DNA from: Ferdinandcohnia salidurans
Lineage (GTDB): Bacteria > Bacillota > Bacilli > Bacillales > Bacillaceae_L
Reading direction: 5' to 3'
Assembly (NCBI RefSeq): GCF_042680725.1
Contig: NZ_JBHUEK010000010.1
Location: 124,001-188,000 of the forward strand
Length of the DNA stretch: 64,000 nt
Shown: positions 32,703 to 41,673 of the stretch, piece after piece
How positions within the stretch are numbered: the first letter of the stretch is position 1
Layout of the letters: each line of letters starts with the position of its first letter
The notes under the pieces: model-generated
Seen by the model: the letters and a program-made list of their open reading frames with translations, nothing else
Databases searched by the model: none
What the model was told of the DNA's origin: nothing
Position numbers and translations under genes: made by a program

Positions 32703-33647
32703 ATGACTGAAGAAAAAATTTATGATGTCATTATAATCGGTGCCGGCCCGGCAGGTATGACAGCAGCTGTTTATACATCTCGTGCAAACCTATCAACTTT
32801 AATGCTTGAGCGCGGGATTCCTGGTGGCCAAATGGCAAACACTGAAGAAGTTGAAAACTACCCAGGATTTGATCATATTTTAGGACCTGAACTATCCACA
32901 AAAATGTTCGAGCATGCGAAGAAATTCGGTGCTGAATATGCGTATGGTGATATAAAAGAAGTTATTAATGGTGAAGAATTCAAGACTGTCATTGCTGGCA
33001 GTAAAGAATATAAAGCACGTGCTATAATTATCTCAACTGGTGCGGAATATAAGAAAATTGGGGTGCCAGGTGAAAAAGAACTTGGTGGCCGAGGCGTTTC
33101 TTACTGTGCGGTATGTGATGGGGCTTTCTTTAAAAACAGAGAGCTTGTTGTAGTAGGTGGAGGAGACTCTGCAGTCGAAGAAGGCGTGTACTTAACTCGT
33201 TTTGCTTCTAAGGTTACAATCATTCACCGTCGTGACCAACTACGTGCACAAAAAATCCTACAACAACGTGCATTCGATAACGAAAAAGTGGAGTTTATCT
33301 GGAACCACACCGTTAAAGAAATTCACGAAAAAGATGGTAAGGTTGGTTCATTAACGCTTGTGAATACACAAACTGGTGAAGAATCAGAATTTGGCGCAGA
33401 CGGCGTATTCATCTATGTCGGTATGCTTCCACTTTCAAAACCATTTGAAGGTCTAGGAATCACAAACGAAAACGGTTATATCGAAACAAACGAGCAAATG
33501 GAAACAAAAGTACCTGGCATCTTTGCAGCAGGTGACATCCGTGAAAAGCAACTTCGTCAAATCGTAACAGCAACTGGCGATGGAAGTATTGCGGCTCAAA
33601 CAGCTCAACACTATATCGAAGAATTGATGGAAAAAATTAAAGCATAA
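32703..33647 (+). CDS. trxB: Thioredoxin reductase
   Basis: A 314-residue FAD enzyme that passes electrons from NADPH to thioredoxin. The FAD motif GAGPAGM is near residue 13, the redox pair CAVC near 136-139 (in SYCAVCDG), the NADP motif GGGDSAVEEG near 155, and the second FAD motif GIFAAGDIRE near the end. ATG 32703 follows AAGGAGAG. A terminator follows. Essential in Bacillus. Confidence 0.98.
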   Translation: MTEEKIYDVIIIGAGPAGMTAAVYTSRANLSTLMLERGIPGGQMANTEEVENYPGFDHILGPELSTKMFEHAKKFGAEYAYGDIKEVINGEEFKTVIAGSKEYKARAIIISTGAEYKKIGVPGEKELGGRGVSYCAVCDGAFFKNRELVVVGGGDSAVEEGVYLTRFASKVTIIHRRDQLRAQKILQQRAFDNEKVEFIWNHTVKEIHEKDGKVGSLTLVNTQTGEESEFGADGVFIYVGMLPLSKPFEGLGITNENGYIETNEQMETKVPGIFAAGDIREKQLRQIVTATGDGSIAAQTAQHYIEELMEKIKA

Positions 33648-33657
33648 ATGAGAGAAG

Positions 33658-33682
33658 CACCTCCCACGTGGAGGTGTTTTTT
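33658..33682 (+). terminator. Terminator of trxB
   Basis: CACCTCC (33658-33664) pairs with GGAGGTG (33670-33676), followed by six T. Confidence 0.9.
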
Positions 33683-33708
33683 GACGAATTAAGGGTGGGG
33701 AACGTCTT

Positions 33709-34272
33709 ATGATCGATTTACATGTTAAACCGACAATTGTTGGAGAAAAGACAATACTAAGACCATTTATAATGGATGAGGATTTCCCGTACATAGAAGA
33801 ATGTCTAAAAGATCCTATCGTAATTAAATATACGGGTAGCACAGCGGGGTATGAACGAGATAAAACTCTTCTGTGGTACCGAACGAGAAATGAACAGGAG
33901 GATCGTTTAGATCTTGCTGTTGTTGATAAGGGGAATCGAGTCTTAGTAGGTGAAGTGGTGGTCAATCTTTATGATGAAAAAACACATAGCATGAATTTTA
34001 GAATTCTGATTGGCCCAAACGGCAGAGATAAAGGACTTGGAACTGAAGCAACTCAGCTTATGGTTGATTATGTATTTCAAAACACTGACCTTCATCAACT
34101 AACCCTCAGTGTTTTTGATTTTAACCCGAGAGCCAAAACAGTGTATGAAAAAGTAGGGTTTGCTTTCGACAGTGTAGATAAAGATGACCTAGAGTTTGAA
34201 GGAGAATGGATCGATTCCATCAACATGAAACTCACAAGAGCGGATTGGGAGAAGAAGCGGTCGGTAAAGTAG
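33709..34272 (+). CDS. GNAT N-acetyltransferase
   Basis: A 187-residue acetyltransferase: VGEKTILRPFIMDEDFPYIE at the N-terminus, the acetyl-CoA loop IGPNGRDKGLGTEATQLMVD, and the closing FNPRAKTVYEKVGFAFDSV. It is closest in form to the RimJ/RimL-like group. ATG 33709 follows GGGTGGGGA. It lies with the next two genes in a block that separates trxB from yvcI and that B. subtilis lacks. Substrate unknown. Confidence 0.85.
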   Translation: MIDLHVKPTIVGEKTILRPFIMDEDFPYIEECLKDPIVIKYTGSTAGYERDKTLLWYRTRNEQEDRLDLAVVDKGNRVLVGEVVVNLYDEKTHSMNFRILIGPNGRDKGLGTEATQLMVDYVFQNTDLHQLTLSVFDFNPRAKTVYEKVGFAFDSVDKDDLEFEGEWIDSINMKLTRADWEKKRSVK

Positions 34273-34410
34273 CTTCTTCAGCGTTCGTAAGTTCAAAAAA
34301 GAAATATTAACGTACCACCGATAATATATTGATAGAAAGGGATGAATTAAAACGTTCGATAAATTTGGAAAGTGCCTGTATTTATCGAATGCCCAGAAAG
34401 GGAGATATTT

Positions 34411-35979
34411 GTGTCGAGGATTGATCTTTCGAAATTTGAGAAGAGAATTGTGTTACGAAATATTAGGCATGAGGATATCGAGGAGATTATTGATCTTTCA
34501 AAAGTTTGTTTTCCGAATATGGACCCATGGGAGCGGGACCAATTAGAAAGCCATCTAAACATCTTTCCAGAAGGACAATTTTGTGTTGAATATGATGGTA
34601 AAATCATTGGCTCCTGTTCGAGTTTAATTGTTGATTTTGATGAATATGAGGATAAGCATACGTTTGATGAGATTAGCGATAATTCCTATATTCGCAACCA
34701 TGATCCACATGGGAAAAATCTATATGGTATTGATGTTATGGTCCATCCGGAATATCGTCGCATGAAAATTGGACGTCGGCTTTATGAGGCAAGAAAAAAA
34801 CTGACTCAAGAACTCAACTTAGAAAGCATCATTATTGGTGGGAGAATCTCAAACTATCATAAATATGCGGATGAAATGTCTGCTAGGGAATATGTGGATC
34901 AGGTCATCCAACAAAATATCTATGACCCAGCCCTTACTTTTCAAATGATTAATGGCTTTGTGCTAAAGCGCGTCAATGCCAATTACTTATCAGATCGGGA
35001 TTCTTTAGGCTATGCAACACTAATGGAATGGAATAATCCTGATTACTTACCTAAGAAAACGAGAAGGATTTACAATCGGTCCCTCCCTGTAAGAATTTCA
35101 GTGATTCAATATATGATGAAAAAAATCAATTCCTTTGAAGATTTTGCAACTCAATGTGAGTATTTTATTGATGCGAGTTCTAATTTCCGCTCAGACTTTG
35201 CCGTGTTTCCTGAAACGTTTACCATGCAGCTATTGTCGTTCATTAATGAGCAGGTACCGAGTAAACAAATCAAAAAAGTGTCAGAGTATACGGAGGACTA
35301 TATAAATCTCTTTTCGAAACTTGCCGTAACGTACAATATTAATATTGTGGGCGGTTCGCATTTTGTGGAAGAGGATCATTGCCTTTATAATGTTGCATAC
35401 CTTTTTAGACGAAACGGTACAATCGATAAGCAATATAAGCTTCATATCACACCTGATGAGAGAAGATGGTGGGGAGTTCAACCGGGTAACGGTGTCCACG
35501 TGTTTGACACAGACTGTGGAAAAATCTCAATTCTGATCAGCTATGATATTCAGTTTCCGGAGCTTGCTCGTATTGCTGTGGATAAAGGGGCACAAATTAT
35601 TTTTACACCTTTTAGCTCAGAAGACCAGCAGGGCTATTTAAGGGTGAGGTATTGCTCACAGGCTCGTGCTGTCGAAAATCAAGTGTATACGGTAATTGCA
35701 GGTGCAGTCGGTAACCTTACACATGTTCCACATATGGATGTGCAGTACGCACAATCCGGTATTTTTTCACCATCTGATTTTACATTTTCAAGCAATGGGA
35801 TTGTTGGAGAGTGTAACCCAAATATTGAAACAATTGTGGTGGGAGAGGTGGACCTTGAAAGCCTTCGTCGTAACCGAAACATTGGAACCGAAACGCCACT
35901 AAAAGACCGCAGAACGGATTATTATCAAATTATCACCAAGAAACCTAAACAGGCCAAAAAGAAAATTCCATCCGATTAA
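34411..35979 (+). CDS. GNAT acetyltransferase fused to a nitrilase-like domain
   Basis: A 522-residue two-domain protein. The first ~200 residues form a GNAT fold (HPEYRRMKIGRRLYEARKKL is the acetyl-CoA loop). Residues ~230-500 form a carbon-nitrogen hydrolase domain. Its catalytic Glu268 (FPETF) and Lys343 (KLHITPDERRWWG) are present, but the usual nucleophile Cys in the ICYD motif is Ser377 (ISILISYDIQFPE, codon AGC). Such fusions are widespread in bacteria and usually keep the Cys, so the amidase may be inactive or altered. GTG 34411 follows AAAGGGAG; an upstream in-frame GTG at 34372 lacks a ribosome site. Confidence 0.85.
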   Translation: MSRIDLSKFEKRIVLRNIRHEDIEEIIDLSKVCFPNMDPWERDQLESHLNIFPEGQFCVEYDGKIIGSCSSLIVDFDEYEDKHTFDEISDNSYIRNHDPHGKNLYGIDVMVHPEYRRMKIGRRLYEARKKLTQELNLESIIIGGRISNYHKYADEMSAREYVDQVIQQNIYDPALTFQMINGFVLKRVNANYLSDRDSLGYATLMEWNNPDYLPKKTRRIYNRSLPVRISVIQYMMKKINSFEDFATQCEYFIDASSNFRSDFAVFPETFTMQLLSFINEQVPSKQIKKVSEYTEDYINLFSKLAVTYNINIVGGSHFVEEDHCLYNVAYLFRRNGTIDKQYKLHITPDERRWWGVQPGNGVHVFDTDCGKISILISYDIQFPELARIAVDKGAQIIFTPFSSEDQQGYLRVRYCSQARAVENQVYTVIAGAVGNLTHVPHMDVQYAQSGIFSPSDFTFSSNGIVGECNPNIETIVVGEVDLESLRRNRNIGTETPLKDRRTDYYQIITKKPKQAKKKIPSD

Positions 35980-36017
35980 GTACTTATACACATTTGTATA
36001 ACTGTTCAACATAAAGT

Positions 36018-36056
36018 AACCGCCTAATCCACAAAGGAATAGGCGGTTATTCGTTT
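36018..36056 (+). terminator. Terminator between the GNAT-nitrilase gene and the aminotransferase
   Basis: AACCGCCTAATCC pairs with GGAATAGGCGGTT around ACAAA; ATTCGTTTTT follows. The opposing gene ends at 36064, so it may serve both, though the minus side lacks a T-run. Confidence 0.8.
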
Positions 36057-36063
36057 TTCCAAC

Positions 36064-37377
36064 TTACACGCTCCGTTCAACCCTAAATATCGCATGATGT
36101 AGCATTTCTATCATGAGGTCGACTTCTTCTTTGTTGATACAGAGTGGAGGAGCGAAAACGAGTGTGTCCAACCCATCAAATACGACAGATCGGCAGATTA
36201 AGCCGATTTTCGCAGCCTCATTCACAATTTTAGGGGCAAGAGGGCCTTTTACATGCTGAGGTGTATTGATTTCGACAGCACCCATGAGTCCAAGTGCACG
36301 GACGTGACTAACAAGACTGCTTTCACTTTGAATCCATGAAAAGCCATTGAGCATCTTGGCTCCCATTTTTGCCGAATTCTCGATTAATCCCTCATTTTCA
36401 ATGATTTCGATATTTTTCAATGCAACAGCACATGCCATTGGATGACCACTATAGGTATATCCGTGTAAAAGTGTACCACTCGAAAGCTTTTTGAAGTCAT
36501 CAAAAATTGCTTCGGATAGCATGACACCACCTAACTGAGCATATCCACTCGTTACCCCTTTGGCAAAGCACATCATGTCAGGTGCAACCCCATAGTGGTC
36601 AACTCCGAAGTATTCACCTGTCCGCCCAAATCCTGTAATCACTTCATCTGTAATCCATAAAATATTGTATTCATCACAGATGTCCCGTACTTTTTTAAAA
36701 TATCCTTCTGGGGCGATATGGACACCACCAGCCCCTTGTACTGGCTCTGCAACAAATGCCGCAATTGTTTCTGGACCTTCAGCCTCAATCGTTTGGCGCA
36801 AATCTTCAGCAGAGAAATTATCCGTATGATAAAAATCAGGTGCCAATGAATTAGTAAAATCTCGAAAAGGCTTTAGACCTGTTGCACTTGTCGACCCCAT
36901 TGCAACTCCATGGTAGGACCTATTTCGAGAGATGATTTTCTTTTTCTCAGGCATTCCACGGAGTATCCAGTAATGCCGTGCTAATTTATATGCTGTATCA
37001 TTTGCTTCCGAGCCACCTGAAGTAAAAAAGGTCGTTGATAAACTGCCAGGTGAAATTTCCGCAAGCTTAGCTGCCAAACGGATTGCAGGTTCATTGCTAA
37101 ACGTTGCAAAACAAGAGCTAAATGCAAGCTTATTCATTTGCTCCATCGCTGCTTGCCCTAATTCTTTCCGACCGTGTCCAATATTGACATTCCATAAAGA
37201 AGACATGCCATCGAGTACGCGTTTTCCATTCACATCCTCAAGAAACACACCTTCTCCTTTTGTGAAAATAAAGGCAGGTCCTAAATCCTGTTGTTGCTGA
37301 ATCGGAGAGGTTGGATGCAAGAAATGTTTTTGATCAAGTTCCATCAGTTCCTGTCGCACCATTAATTTTTCGTTCAT
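36064..37377 (-). CDS. Class III (BioA-like) PLP aminotransferase
   Basis: A 437-residue pyridoxal-phosphate aminotransferase of the class III family (omega-amino acid:pyruvate, DAPA and similar transaminases). Marks: FFTSGGSEANDTAYKLAR, SYHGVAMGSTSATG, ILWITDEVITGFGRTG with the PLP-binding Asp, CFAKGVTSGY with the Schiff-base Lys, and HGYTYSGHPMACAVA. Without biotin or GABA genes nearby, the amino donor is undefined; beta-alanine or another omega-amine is a reasonable guess. The ATG has AAGGAGGAA upstream. It is the only minus-strand gene between 31 and 41 kb. Confidence 0.88.
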   Translation of the reverse strand: MNEKLMVRQELMELDQKHFLHPTSPIQQQQDLGPAFIFTKGEGVFLEDVNGKRVLDGMSSLWNVNIGHGRKELGQAAMEQMNKLAFSSCFATFSNEPAIRLAAKLAEISPGSLSTTFFTSGGSEANDTAYKLARHYWILRGMPEKKKIISRNRSYHGVAMGSTSATGLKPFRDFTNSLAPDFYHTDNFSAEDLRQTIEAEGPETIAAFVAEPVQGAGGVHIAPEGYFKKVRDICDEYNILWITDEVITGFGRTGEYFGVDHYGVAPDMMCFAKGVTSGYAQLGGVMLSEAIFDDFKKLSSGTLLHGYTYSGHPMACAVALKNIEIIENEGLIENSAKMGAKMLNGFSWIQSESSLVSHVRALGLMGAVEINTPQHVKGPLAPKIVNEAAKIGLICRSVVFDGLDTLVFAPPLCINKEEVDLMIEMLHHAIFRVERSV

Positions 37378-37605
37378 TCAATTCCTCCTTCGTAAATAAG
37401 CTTTTATTGAAATATATGCGAAGGGTTCAAGCTTTTGAACTACGAATAAGTGAAGGAACTAGTCCTTTCAGGTTAATGTTTCTTTTATGTAAAACTTTTC
37501 CTTTAAAACGTAATTTTGTTTTAACTCTCCTGTAACACGGGTGAAATATATTTTGAGTATGATAATAGTAGTAATTGACCCCCTTTTTATAAAATAGATT
37601 TTTTT

Positions 37606-37638
37606 GGGCACGGGTACATCCCCCGTGCCCCCTTTTTT
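37606..37638 (+). terminator. Strong terminator with no upstream gene on its strand
   Basis: GGGCACGGG (37606-37614) pairs with CCCGTGCCC (37622-37630), followed by CCTTTTTTTT. The nearest plus-strand gene ends at 35979 and has its own terminator, so this may end an unannotated transcript or a small RNA. A T-run on the 5' side is not matched by a minus-strand gene end. Confidence 0.85.
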
Positions 37639-37775
37639 TTAGTCGGCCGAAAATGACACTTCGAATTTCTGCGTTGTCTTGCTTCTCCGTTCCTCACGTA
37701 TTAACTGCATACGTTCCGGTACTCAAAGCTGCGCCGCCTTGAACTCCTCGGTCCTTTTCAACCTCCTTTAGGAAA
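37639..37775 (+). repeat. Dispersed repeat R1, copy d (degenerate ends)
   Basis: Directly after the terminator: AGTCGGCCGAAAATGACAC, then the R1 core (CGTTCCTCACGTATTAACTG, CTCAAAGCTGCGCCGCC), and a diverged right end CCTCCTTTAGGAAACAC. The left inverted end is missing. The 530-bp gap from 37378 to 37907 otherwise holds only the terminator and the yvcI promoter. Confidence 0.8.
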
Positions 37776-37815
37776 CACACCTTAAACTTAAAAAACAATA
37801 TGAAAATCTTGTTCG

Positions 37816-37844
37816 TTGTGAGTACCTGTTAGAAATAGTATAAT
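37816..37844 (+). promoter_or_regulatory. Promoter of the yvcI-rapZ-yvcK-whiA-crh operon
   Basis: TTGTGA (37816-37821) and TATAAT (37839-37844) with a 17-bp spacer, about 60 bp before yvcI. Confidence 0.82.
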
Positions 37845-37907
37845 AATATCAATATGAATGCTTACAAACGGTCTACCTAAAAAGGGACCGACTTGGGGTG
37901 AAAGAGA

Positions 37908-38366
37908 GTGCAAAGAGTAACAAATTGCTTAGTACGCAAGGATAATAAAGTCCTGCTTTTACAAAAGCCACGTCGCGGGTGGTGGGTTGCTCCTGGTGGA
38001 AAAATGGAACCGGGTGAATCAATTCGTGACTCCTGTATCCGTGAATATCGTGAAGAAACTGGACTTTATCTTAAAAACCCAGATATTAAAGGGATTTTTA
38101 CATTTATTATTAAAGAGGGTGACAAGGTAACCTCTGAATGGATGATGTTTTCTTTCTTAGCTAACGACTTTGAAGGGGAAAATGTTGATGAATCTGAAGA
38201 GGGAATCCTGAAATGGCAGGACATCGGGGACATACCCAATCTGCCAATGGCACCAGGTGATTATCATATTTTAGATTATGTACTTAAAGGTTCTGGGGTC
38301 ATATATGGGACATTTACATATACACCCGATTTTCAATTATTATCGTATCGATTAGATCCAAGCTAG
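37908..38366 (+). CDS. yvcI: YvcI: Nudix hydrolase
   Basis: A 152-residue Nudix enzyme. The Nudix box GGKMEPGESI...CIREYREETGL is complete, with the metal-binding REYREE. This family hydrolyses nucleoside diphosphate derivatives, including oxidised nucleotides; the exact substrate is not shown by the sequence. GTG 37908 follows GGGGTGAAAG. It leads the conserved operon that continues with rapZ. Confidence 0.92.
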   Translation: MQRVTNCLVRKDNKVLLLQKPRRGWWVAPGGKMEPGESIRDSCIREYREETGLYLKNPDIKGIFTFIIKEGDKVTSEWMMFSFLANDFEGENVDESEEGILKWQDIGDIPNLPMAPGDYHILDYVLKGSGVIYGTFTYTPDFQLLSYRLDPS

Positions 38367-38385
38367 AAATTAGGGAGGCAAAACA

Positions 38386-39276
38386 ATGAGTGTTGGTTCA
38401 ACAAGTGAAATACAATTAGTGATTATAACTGGAATGTCAGGTGCCGGAAAAACGGTTGCCATTCAAAGTTTTGAAGATTTAGGGTATTTTTGCGTAGATA
38501 ACCTACCCCCAACTTTGCTTCCAAAGTTTCTAGAGTTGATGAAGGAATCTGGCGGTAAAATGAATAAAGTTGCACTCGTCATGGACTTACGGGGCCGTGA
38601 GTTTTTCGATAGCCTATTTGCATCACTTGACGATCTCTCAGAAGTGTCATGGATTTCTCCGCAAATCTTATTCCTTGATGCAAAGGATACGACCCTTGTT
38701 ACTCGGTATAAGGAAACAAGACGTTCTCATCCGCTTGCTCCAACTGGTTCTCCATTGGAAGGAATTCAGGCAGAGCGAGAAATTCTTGATGAACTTAAGG
38801 GAAGAGCACAATACATTTATGACACATCTGAGTTAAAACCAAGAGAACTACGTGAGAAAATTTTAAAGCAATTTGCATCAGAATCAAGACCTACCTTTAC
38901 AGTCAATGTGATGTCATTTGGTTTTAAATATGGCATTCCGATTGATGCTGACCTCGTGTTTGATGTGCGTTTTCTTCCAAATCCACACTATATCGAAGCG
39001 ATGAGACCGAAAACTGGACTTGATGATGATGTTTCAGGCTATGTTTTAAAATGGACCGAAACCCAGAAGTTTATCGAAAAGGTAACTGACTTGCTTGCGT
39101 TTATGCTTCCTCAATACAAACGGGAAGGTAAAAGCCAGCTTGTTATTGGGATTGGTTGCACAGGTGGACAGCATCGTTCTGTTACGCTAGCTGAATATAT
39201 CGCAAATCATTTCAAGGCTGAATATCAAACCCATGTTTCTCATCGCGATATTGAGAAGAGAAAGGACAAAAAGTAA
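38386..39276 (+). CDS. rapZ: RapZ/YvcJ nucleotide-binding protein
   Basis: A 296-residue P-loop protein of the RapZ family. Walker A GMSGAGKT is at residues 16-23; VDNLPPTLLPKF and a Walker B-like segment LVFDVRFLPNPHY follow; the C-terminal GIGCTGGQHRSV holds a conserved metabolite-binding region. In E. coli RapZ directs small-RNA degradation to control glucosamine-6-P synthase; in B. subtilis YvcJ binds GTP and affects competence. The ATG follows TAGGGAGGC, and the stop overlaps the next ATG (TAATG). Confidence 0.93.
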   Translation: MSVGSTSEIQLVIITGMSGAGKTVAIQSFEDLGYFCVDNLPPTLLPKFLELMKESGGKMNKVALVMDLRGREFFDSLFASLDDLSEVSWISPQILFLDAKDTTLVTRYKETRRSHPLAPTGSPLEGIQAEREILDELKGRAQYIYDTSELKPRELREKILKQFASESRPTFTVNVMSFGFKYGIPIDADLVFDVRFLPNPHYIEAMRPKTGLDDDVSGYVLKWTETQKFIEKVTDLLAFMLPQYKREGKSQLVIGIGCTGGQHRSVTLAEYIANHFKAEYQTHVSHRDIEKRKDKK

Positions 39277-40250
39277 TGACCGAGCCAAAACAGCCTAAGA
39301 TTGTCATCGTTGGTGGGGGAACAGGACTTTCTGTACTTTTACGAGGGTTAAAATATCTACCTGTTGATATCACGGCAATTGTGACGGTTGCAGATGACGG
39401 GGGATCTTCTGGTCGTCTTCGAGATGAGATGGATATCCCACCGCCCGGTGATATTCGAAACGTATTAGCTGCGTTGTCAGATGTGGAGCCTTTAATTGAG
39501 GATTTATTTCAGCATCGGTTTGCTGGTGGAAATGGATTATCCGGTCATTCGTTGGGAAACTTGATTCTTGCGGCAATGACTACCATTACAGGCGATTTTG
39601 TTCACGCAGTTGGTGAAATGAGCAAGGTTCTCAATGTAAGAGGGAAGGTTCTTCCGGCAGCAAATAAAAGCGTCATTTTACATGCTGAAATGGAGGATGG
39701 TACTGTTGTTTCAGGTGAGTCCAAGATTCCATATTCGGGTAAAAAAATAAAGCGTGTATTTTTAACACCTAGTGATGTAGAGCCTCTACAAGAATCGATT
39801 GAAAAGATTCAACAGGCAGATATGATTATCATTGGCCCTGGTAGCCTCTACACTAGTATTTTACCGAATTTACTTGTACCCAAAATTGGCGAAGAGATTT
39901 TAAAATCGGACGCGAAAAAAGTTTATATTTGTAATGTAATGACGCAGGCTGGGGAAACTTTGAATTTTACAGCAAGCGACCATGTTCAGGCTTTATACGA
40001 TCATATGGGCATAAAGTTCATTGATACGGTTCTTGTCAATAATGGAGAGATTCCCGAGAATATTAAAGAAAAATATGCAAAAGAGCTAGCAAAACCTGTA
40101 GTTTACGACACTGAAAGGCTTTCTGCTTTAGGTTTAGCCATCATCCATGATAAAATCATTTCATACGATAATGGCGTTATCAGACACGACACAAAAAAAG
40201 TGGCAAGCCTGATATATGATTTGCTCATTAAAAATAAAAAGGGTGATTGA
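39276..40250 (+). CDS. yvcK: YvcK: gluconeogenesis factor (CofD-like)
   Basis: A 324-residue protein of the CofD/YvcK family, needed in B. subtilis for growth on gluconeogenic carbon sources and for normal cell shape; it binds UDP-GlcNAc. Marks: KIVIVGGGTGLSVLLRGLK at the N-terminus, TVADDGGSSGRLR, and IIGPGSLYTSILPNLLV. It overlaps rapZ by 1 bp and whiA's early region by 4 bp in the longest frame, so the operon is tightly coupled. Confidence 0.94.
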   Translation: MTEPKQPKIVIVGGGTGLSVLLRGLKYLPVDITAIVTVADDGGSSGRLRDEMDIPPPGDIRNVLAALSDVEPLIEDLFQHRFAGGNGLSGHSLGNLILAAMTTITGDFVHAVGEMSKVLNVRGKVLPAANKSVILHAEMEDGTVVSGESKIPYSGKKIKRVFLTPSDVEPLQESIEKIQQADMIIIGPGSLYTSILPNLLVPKIGEEILKSDAKKVYICNVMTQAGETLNFTASDHVQALYDHMGIKFIDTVLVNNGEIPENIKEKYAKELAKPVVYDTERLSALGLAIIHDKIISYDNGVIRHDTKKVASLIYDLLIKNKKGD

Positions 40251-40288
40251 GTTTTAAAATTACCCCTTTAAAAAAGGGAGGTGGAACT

Positions 40289-41230
40289 GTGTCATTTGCA
40301 TCAGAGACGAAAAAAGAACTCACAAATTTAGACATCAAAGATTGCTGCGCAACAGCCGAGCTTTCCGCTTTGATCCGAATGAATGGCGCACTTTCCTTCT
40401 CTAACCAAAAAATGGTGGTCGATATCCAAACGGAAAACGCCGCGATTGCGAGAAGAATTTATACACTTCTGAAAAAATGCTATAATGTAGGGGTAGAGCT
40501 CCTTGTTCGAAAGAAAATGAGACTCAAGAAGAACAATGTCTATATTGTTCGCCTTTCTGAGGATGCAAAGGAAATACTAGAAGACTTGAAGATTTTCGAA
40601 AGCTTTTCATTAAGACAAGAAATCTCTTCAGAATTAGTAGCGAAGAAGTGCTGCAAACGCTCCTATTTACGCGGAGCTTTTTTAGCAGGTGGCTCTGTCA
40701 ATAACCCAGAAACATCCTCATACCATCTTGAGATTTTTTCATTATATAAAGAACATAATGACTCACTTTGTGAATTAATGAACGTTTTTGATCTTAACGC
40801 TAAAACGTTAGAACGAAAAAAAGGTTTTATCACCTACTTAAAGGAAGCTGAAAAAATCACAGAGTTCCTAAATGTCATTGGTGCCCATCAGGCATTGCTT
40901 CGTTTCGAGGATGTTCGCATTGTCCGTGACATGAGAAATTCGGTGAATCGCCTTGTCAATTGTGAAACAGCTAACCTAAATAAAACAATTGGGGCATCGA
41001 TTCGACAGGTGGAAAATATCAGATACATTGATGAAACAGTTGGCCTAGGTATCCTACCTGATAAATTAAGAGAAATTGCTGAGCTTCGTGTGGCTTACCA
41101 GGATGTCACACTTAAAGAGCTAGGCGAAATGGTAACATCGGGTCAGATCAGTAAGTCGGGTATTAACCACCGACTTCGAAAAATTGATGAAATTGCTGAT
41201 AAGCTCCGAGCAGGCCAATCTATAAAGTGA
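40289..41230 (+). CDS. whiA: WhiA-family DNA-binding protein
   Basis: A 313-residue protein combining a LAGLIDADG-like N-terminal fold (without endonuclease residues) and a C-terminal helix-turn-helix (TLKELGEMVTSGQISKSGINHRLRKID). In Bacillus it influences cell division and chromosome segregation. GTG 40289 is chosen because AAGGGAGGTGG precedes it; the longer frame from TTG 40247 has no ribosome site. CCCCTTT and AAAGGG just upstream can pair over the ribosome site, which may tune translation. Confidence 0.94.
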   Translation: MSFASETKKELTNLDIKDCCATAELSALIRMNGALSFSNQKMVVDIQTENAAIARRIYTLLKKCYNVGVELLVRKKMRLKKNNVYIVRLSEDAKEILEDLKIFESFSLRQEISSELVAKKCCKRSYLRGAFLAGGSVNNPETSSYHLEIFSLYKEHNDSLCELMNVFDLNAKTLERKKGFITYLKEAEKITEFLNVIGAHQALLRFEDVRIVRDMRNSVNRLVNCETANLNKTIGASIRQVENIRYIDETVGLGILPDKLREIAELRVAYQDVTLKELGEMVTSGQISKSGINHRLRKIDEIADKLRAGQSIK

Positions 41231-41373
41231 GCACCTTGCTCACTTGGAGAAAAATAAAGCGTTATCATTTTTTGAAAAAACATGAAACCTTTAGAGCTCA
41301 ACCTACGTAATAATAGGAATACAAAAAAACACAACTTAAGAATGTACAGAAAAATTTGAGGAGGAAGAAACGA

Positions 41374-41631
41374 ATGGTGGAAAGACATGTTGAGGTTGCT
41401 TTAAGAACGGGGTTACAAGCACGCCCTGCAGCGATGTTTGTTCAGGAAGCAAATAAATTTTCTGCAGATATCTTTTTAGAAAAAGACGGAAAAAAGGTAA
41501 ATGCAAAAAGTATCATGGGTCTAATGAGTCTAGCGGTTGGCAGTGGTACAACAGTTACATTAATTGCTGATGGAAATGATGAAGAAGCAGCAGTTGAAGC
41601 ATTAACTGAATTTGTTCAAAAAGAAGCATAA
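41374..41631 (+). CDS. crh: Crh, catabolite-repression HPr-like protein
   Basis: An 85-residue HPr paralogue. Residue 15 is Gln (TGLQARPAA) instead of the phosphotransfer His, so it cannot serve in sugar transport. Ser46 (NAKSIMGLMS) is kept and is the target of HprK, encoded at 19.6 kb. P-Ser-Crh acts as a CcpA co-repressor. ATG 41374 follows GAGGAGGAA. It closes the yvcI operon and converges on clpP across a shared terminator. Confidence 0.96.
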   Translation: MVERHVEVALRTGLQARPAAMFVQEANKFSADIFLEKDGKKVNAKSIMGLMSLAVGSGTTVTLIADGNDEEAAVEALTEFVQKEA

Positions 41632-41671
41632 AAAAATCCTCTCACGACTAAATGTGAGAGGATTTTTTTGT
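41632..41671. terminator. Bidirectional terminator between crh and clpP
   Basis: AAAAAATCCTCTCAC pairs with GTGAGAGGATTTTTT around GACTAAAT, with a T-run on each strand. Confidence 0.95.
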
Positions 41672-41673
41672 TT

